A stretch of DNA of 64,000 bases, taken from assembly GCA_947632025.1 (NCBI GenBank), contig CANRNN010000001.1, positions 186,001-250,000 on the forward strand, in the 5' to 3' direction. The notes below the pieces were generated by a model. It was not told the DNA's origin, did not search any database, and worked only from the letters and a program-made list of their open reading frames with translations. The DNA comes from an uncultured Clostridia bacterium (GTDB lineage Bacteria > Bacillota > Clostridia > Oscillospirales > Ruminococcaceae). Below are positions 61,242-64,000 of this stretch, piece after piece. Position numbers and translations under genes: made by a program. How positions within the stretch are numbered: position 1 is the stretch's first letter; each line of letters starts with the position of its first letter.

Positions 61242-62381
61242 TTACAGCGACACCCGCTGAACCGTGTTATAGCCCAACAGATACGCGCTGTTTCCTATTA
61301 TCTTTACATTTGAATATTCGTCGTCAAGCTCATAAGTCCTTATTCCCTCAAGCACGGAATTATATACCGACAGCTTATCCTTGTTGAGGATATAAATTTT
61401 CGAGTCCTTGATATCGTAGTCAGTTGTGTTATCGAGGATAAGAACGTTCTGTTCTTCAAGATCGGAGTTATACACCACCGCTGCTTCACCGTTCGAGGCG
61501 GAATCACGGAACATTATCACCCTTATCCCGTCTTTCTCAGGGATACCGTATATTTTTCGAGTAAAAACGGTATTCGCTGCGACTTCGCCCGTATCGTCGC
61601 TGAACAGGAACGCTCCCGACGAGGTCACGGAATAGACCCCGTCGCCGTCCCACTCCAGATAATACGGAATGGAGTTGCCCGCCGACGCTCTCCAGACTTC
61701 TTTTTCCTCGCCGTTCACGCTGAGGTCGAATTTAATTACATAACTGCAAAACTCGCCGTTTTTTTCGCCCAGAGCTGAAACATACACGCTGTTATCGTTT
61801 TTTCCGAACGCCAAGCCCATTATTTTTTCCTCAGGAGAAGCCCAGCGGAATATTTGTTTTCCCTCTGAATTATACACATAAAGCAGATTTGAGTATCTTA
61901 CCGAGGTAGTCACTACAGCTGCACGCTCCGAATTTCCGATCTTACCGAAAACTATTGTATCATCAACGGAATTTTTGTATATTTCGGCTGTCCTTGAAAA
62001 GAGCTTGAATGATTTTCCGCCTCTGTCATATACCAGTGTCCTTTTGTTGTTGGAATCAGCTTCGGGATTTTGGAATCCGTGCTGTATCCCCGCTATCTGT
62101 GCGCCGCCTCCGTTATATGTATACAGGTAGGTATCCGTAAGCAGGAAAAGGTTATCTCCCATTTCTCCGAGGGTATACTGCGTGCTTCCCGGAAGGAGAA
62201 TCGGAAATCCGCCCTTTCCCGTTTTGAGAGCCGCGTCCTTAAGCGGAGCGAACAGCGCCTCACGGTTTATAATAACGAGCGCCGCTATAAGTATTATCAG
62301 CAGAAATATCCCAAGCTTCAAAAGAAAACTCCTGCGCTTTTTTTTCTGCCGATATTTGTTTATATTATTTTTTTCGTCCAT
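61242..62381 (-). CDS. DUF5711-type beta-propeller-like membrane protein
   Basis: 379 aa. A Lys/Arg-rich start (NKYRQKKKRRSF), one span (LLKLGIFLLIILIAALVII) and an extracytoplasmic part of repeated beta units with YxYNxxGxxI-like strands (LLYVYNSEGKQIFRW, SVYNSVLEGIRTYELDDEYS), like a six- to seven-bladed propeller. DUF5711 is my best family guess. Followed by cvpA after 27 bases. Confidence 0.7.
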   Translation of the reverse strand: MDEKNNINKYRQKKKRRSFLLKLGIFLLIILIAALVIINREALFAPLKDAALKTGKGGFPILLPGSTQYTLGEMGDNLFLLTDTYLYTYNGGGAQIAGIQHGFQNPEADSNNKRTLVYDRGGKSFKLFSRTAEIYKNSVDDTIVFGKIGNSERAAVVTTSVRYSNLLYVYNSEGKQIFRWASPEEKIMGLAFGKNDNSVYVSALGEKNGEFCSYVIKFDLSVNGEEKEVWRASAGNSIPYYLEWDGDGVYSVTSSGAFLFSDDTGEVAANTVFTRKIYGIPEKDGIRVIMFRDSASNGEAAVVYNSDLEEQNVLILDNTTDYDIKDSKIYILNKDKLSVYNSVLEGIRTYELDDEYSNVKIIGNSAYLLGYNTVQRVSL

Positions 62382-62447
62382 TTATTTCACCAAATATACA
62401 GAAATGTGTCATATTCTCCTCAAAGGCAGAAAAACACTCTTGCGTTT

Positions 62448-62476
62448 ATTATATCACTTTGAGTTGAATCTGTCAA
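62448..62476 (-). promoter_or_regulatory. Promoter of the DUF5711-cvpA-clpE unit
   Basis: On the minus strand TTGACA (62471-62476), 17 bases, TATAAT (62448-62453), just after truA. Confidence 0.8.
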
Positions 62477-62488
62477 CTGTAAAGTAAA

Positions 62489-63232
62489 TCAATAGTACAC
62501 TTCGCTCAGATACAGTCCCTCCGACGGGAGTGTTACTCCCGCAAGTGCGCGGTCGCCGTTTTCAAGGGCGTTTTCAATATCCTCAAGCGAACGCCGTCCC
62601 TCGCTTATATAAATAAGCGTCCCCGCGACGATCCTTACCATATTATATAAGAAACCGTTCCCGCGTATCCTTATTTCACAGATCCCATCATTTCGGGTTA
62701 TTTCAAGTTCATAGATCGTCCGAACAGTTGTCTTAACTCGTGATTTTCCCTCTGCGCGGCAGAACGCTGCGAAATCGTGTTCTCCGAGGAAAAGCCCGGC
62801 AGCCTTACGCATTTTCTCATAATCAAGCGGATACGGGTAATGATACGCCAATTTCTGCAAAAACACGTCCCGTGAAGGCTTTGTATTTATAAGGTATACA
62901 TACTCCTTCGCCTTTGCGGCATATCTTGCGTGGAAATCATCAGAAGCGTCCTCGCAGGACAAAACCGCGATACTGTCCGGAAGCAGTGTATTCATTCCCT
63001 TTACAAATCCCGTACAGGGGATTTTGCTGTCAATACGGACATTGAAACAGAATCTCCTTGCGTGTACTCCCGTATCCGTCCGAGAGCAGCCATAAATTAC
63101 GGGCGGCGGAATCTTCAACAGCTTTCCGATTGCCTTTTCAACGACTTCCTGAACGGAAATGGCGTTCTCCTGCCGTTGGAATCCGTGAAAATCCGCGCCG
63201 TTATACGCTATAAAAACCTTAAGGTTACGCAT
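62489..63232 (-). CDS. truA: tRNA pseudouridine(38-40) synthase TruA
   Basis: 247 aa. Catalytic Asp in CSRTDTGVHA, N-terminal YNGADFHGFQRQ and late GNGFLYNMVRIVAGTL. It makes pseudouridine in the anticodon arm. Stands 11 bases after ecfT, the ecfA-ecfT-truA order common in Firmicutes. Confidence 0.96.
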   Translation of the reverse strand: MRNLKVFIAYNGADFHGFQRQENAISVQEVVEKAIGKLLKIPPPVIYGCSRTDTGVHARRFCFNVRIDSKIPCTGFVKGMNTLLPDSIAVLSCEDASDDFHARYAAKAKEYVYLINTKPSRDVFLQKLAYHYPYPLDYEKMRKAAGLFLGEHDFAAFCRAEGKSRVKTTVRTIYELEITRNDGICEIRIRGNGFLYNMVRIVAGTLIYISEGRRSLEDIENALENGDRALAGVTLPSEGLYLSEVYY

Positions 63233-63243
63233 AGAAGCTCCTT

Positions 63244-64000
63244 TTACGGAAGAACGGGAATGAAATTCAGCACGATAACTCCGCCCAACAGCGCGAACAT
63301 CACAGCGATCGCGACATAGTCACGTGGTGCGGTATGAAGCTGCCTCATACGCGTTCTTCCCTCACCGCCGTGATAGCAGCGGCATTCCATAGCGGTCGCA
63401 AGCTCGTTTGCGCGCTTGAACGCCGACACGAACAACGGTATAAGAATAGGTATCAGCGCCTTTGCCCTACGGAAGATATTTCCATTGTCAAGCTCCGCGC
63501 CGCGGGCTTTCTGCGCAGACATTATCTTGTCTGTTTCCTCAACGAGCGTCGGAATAAAGCGCAGTGCTATTGTCATCATCATAGAAAGCTCGTGAACGGG
63601 AAAACGTATCTTTTTCAGCGGGTTCAGAAGCCGCTCGATAGCGTCGGTAAGCATTATCGGCGAAGTCGTGTAGGTAAGCAGGCTCATTCCCACTATAAGC
63701 GCTATTATCCTGAGCAGCATAAATGCCGATGTGCGTATTCCCTCCGGATATATTTCAATTATCCACCATGAAAACAGCGGAGTTTCACCCTTGAGGAACA
63801 GCAGATTCAGTATTGCTGTAAAGATCATCAGCGGCAGTATTGGCTTTATGCTTTTGAGTATCATTATGAATTTTATTCTCGAAAGCATATAGCAAAACAC
63901 TATAAACAGGATACCTATAAGAAGCCCCGTGAATTTCTGCGCCGTGAAAAGTATCACAAGGTACAGAATATCCAGCACCAGCTTTACGCGGCTGTCCATT
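63244..64000 (-). CDS. ecfT: ECF transporter transmembrane subunit EcfT, 5' end beyond the window
   Basis: 251 residues seen. About five spans and the coupling helices with the two Ala-Arg-Gly-type motifs (SAQKARGAEL and CRCYHGGEGRTRM) that contact EcfA ATPases. Together they energise vitamin uptake by S components. The ATG at 63999 opens in the HRLDPRVKL-like segment that is normally about 20 residues inside EcfT, so the true start is probably beyond 64000. Confidence 0.92.
   Translation of the reverse strand, partial: MDSRVKLVLDILYLVILFTAQKFTGLLIGILFIVFCYMLSRIKFIMILKSIKPILPLMIFTAILNLLFLKGETPLFSWWIIEIYPEGIRTSAFMLLRIIALIVGMSLLTYTTSPIMLTDAIERLLNPLKKIRFPVHELSMMMTIALRFIPTLVEETDKIMSAQKARGAELDNGNIFRRAKALIPILIPLFVSAFKRANELATAMECRCYHGGEGRTRMRQLHTAPRDYVAIAVMFALLGGVIVLNFIPVLP

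Noticed and set aside
1-64000. CRISPR arrays, rRNA operons or insertion sequences
   Set aside because: No regularly spaced direct repeats, rRNA-like sequence or transposase frame was seen in the window.

Overview
The window looks like chromosomal DNA from an anaerobic, endospore-forming member of the class Clostridia, probably a gut Ruminococcaceae/Oscillospiraceae-type organism; I cannot name the species. The grounds are a spoIIGA-sigE locus with sigG beside it, many SigA-type promoters (TTGACA-like, 17 bp, TATAAT) with strong AGGAGG-type ribosome sites, CdaA/CdaR, an ECF transporter subunit, sodium-pump decarboxylase subunits and an RF3/ClpX/ClpP/trigger-factor set of Gram-positive type.

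Region 1 (1-6187) is the right part of an integrated filamentous phage (inovirus). Leftward genes follow the Ff phage order: a small ssDNA-binding-protein-like gene, two tiny membrane proteins, a major coat protein, a terminator, a large secreted adsorption-type protein with a C-terminal anchor, then further membrane proteins. The Zot/pI motor, replication protein and integrase would lie to the left, outside the window. A rightward XRE repressor sits across a divergent control region with GTTCC/GGAAC operators. A rightward membrane-protein gene with its own promoter and terminator is inserted like a moron. The right edge is marked by a duplicated tRNA 3' end (6154-6187), a likely attR. Between the last phage gene and attR is a strongly palindromic non-coding stretch.

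Region 2 (6194-18480) is host core: tRNA-Arg(CCG), a RadC-like protein without its metal-binding histidines, uvrB, a DUF3795 protein, uvrA, mscL, a hypothetical gene, aspS (leftward), an LPG-synthase/flippase-type membrane protein and prfC. Region 3 (18500-24410) holds spoIIGA-sigE, with sigG inverted so that it converges on sigE, then a PopT/DUF368 lipid transporter overlapping a P-type ATPase whose catalytic motifs are all altered. Region 4 (24579-35929, leftward) is an alkyltransferase-like protein, an unknown protein and a long run rplS-lepB-rbgA-rnhB-yraN-thrC-phosphoesterase-tig-clpP-clpX, followed upstream by a RACE-like ASKHA protein. Region 5 (36071-41258, rightward) is trmL, degV, cdaA-cdaR and a COG2509-type flavoprotein.

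Region 6 (41515-49883) is the main accessory cluster: a SWIM zinc-finger protein, a HEAT-like protein, a MoxR AAA+ ATPase, a DUF5682 protein and a VWA protein, equivalent to the poorly understood E. coli yeh (yehL/yehM/yehP/yehQ) set and transcribed as one unit. Region 7 (49887-53291) has cobI, an orphan type IV pilin-like gene whose promoter is covered by two palindromes beside a divergent XRE regulator, and a pyrB carrying a PyrI-type zinc ribbon. Region 8 (53341-64000, leftward) has a membrane protein, a SIMPL protein, OadB and OadG, a HAD phosphatase, an SDR, a ClpE-like unfoldase, CvpA, a DUF5711 protein, truA and the edge-truncated ecfT.
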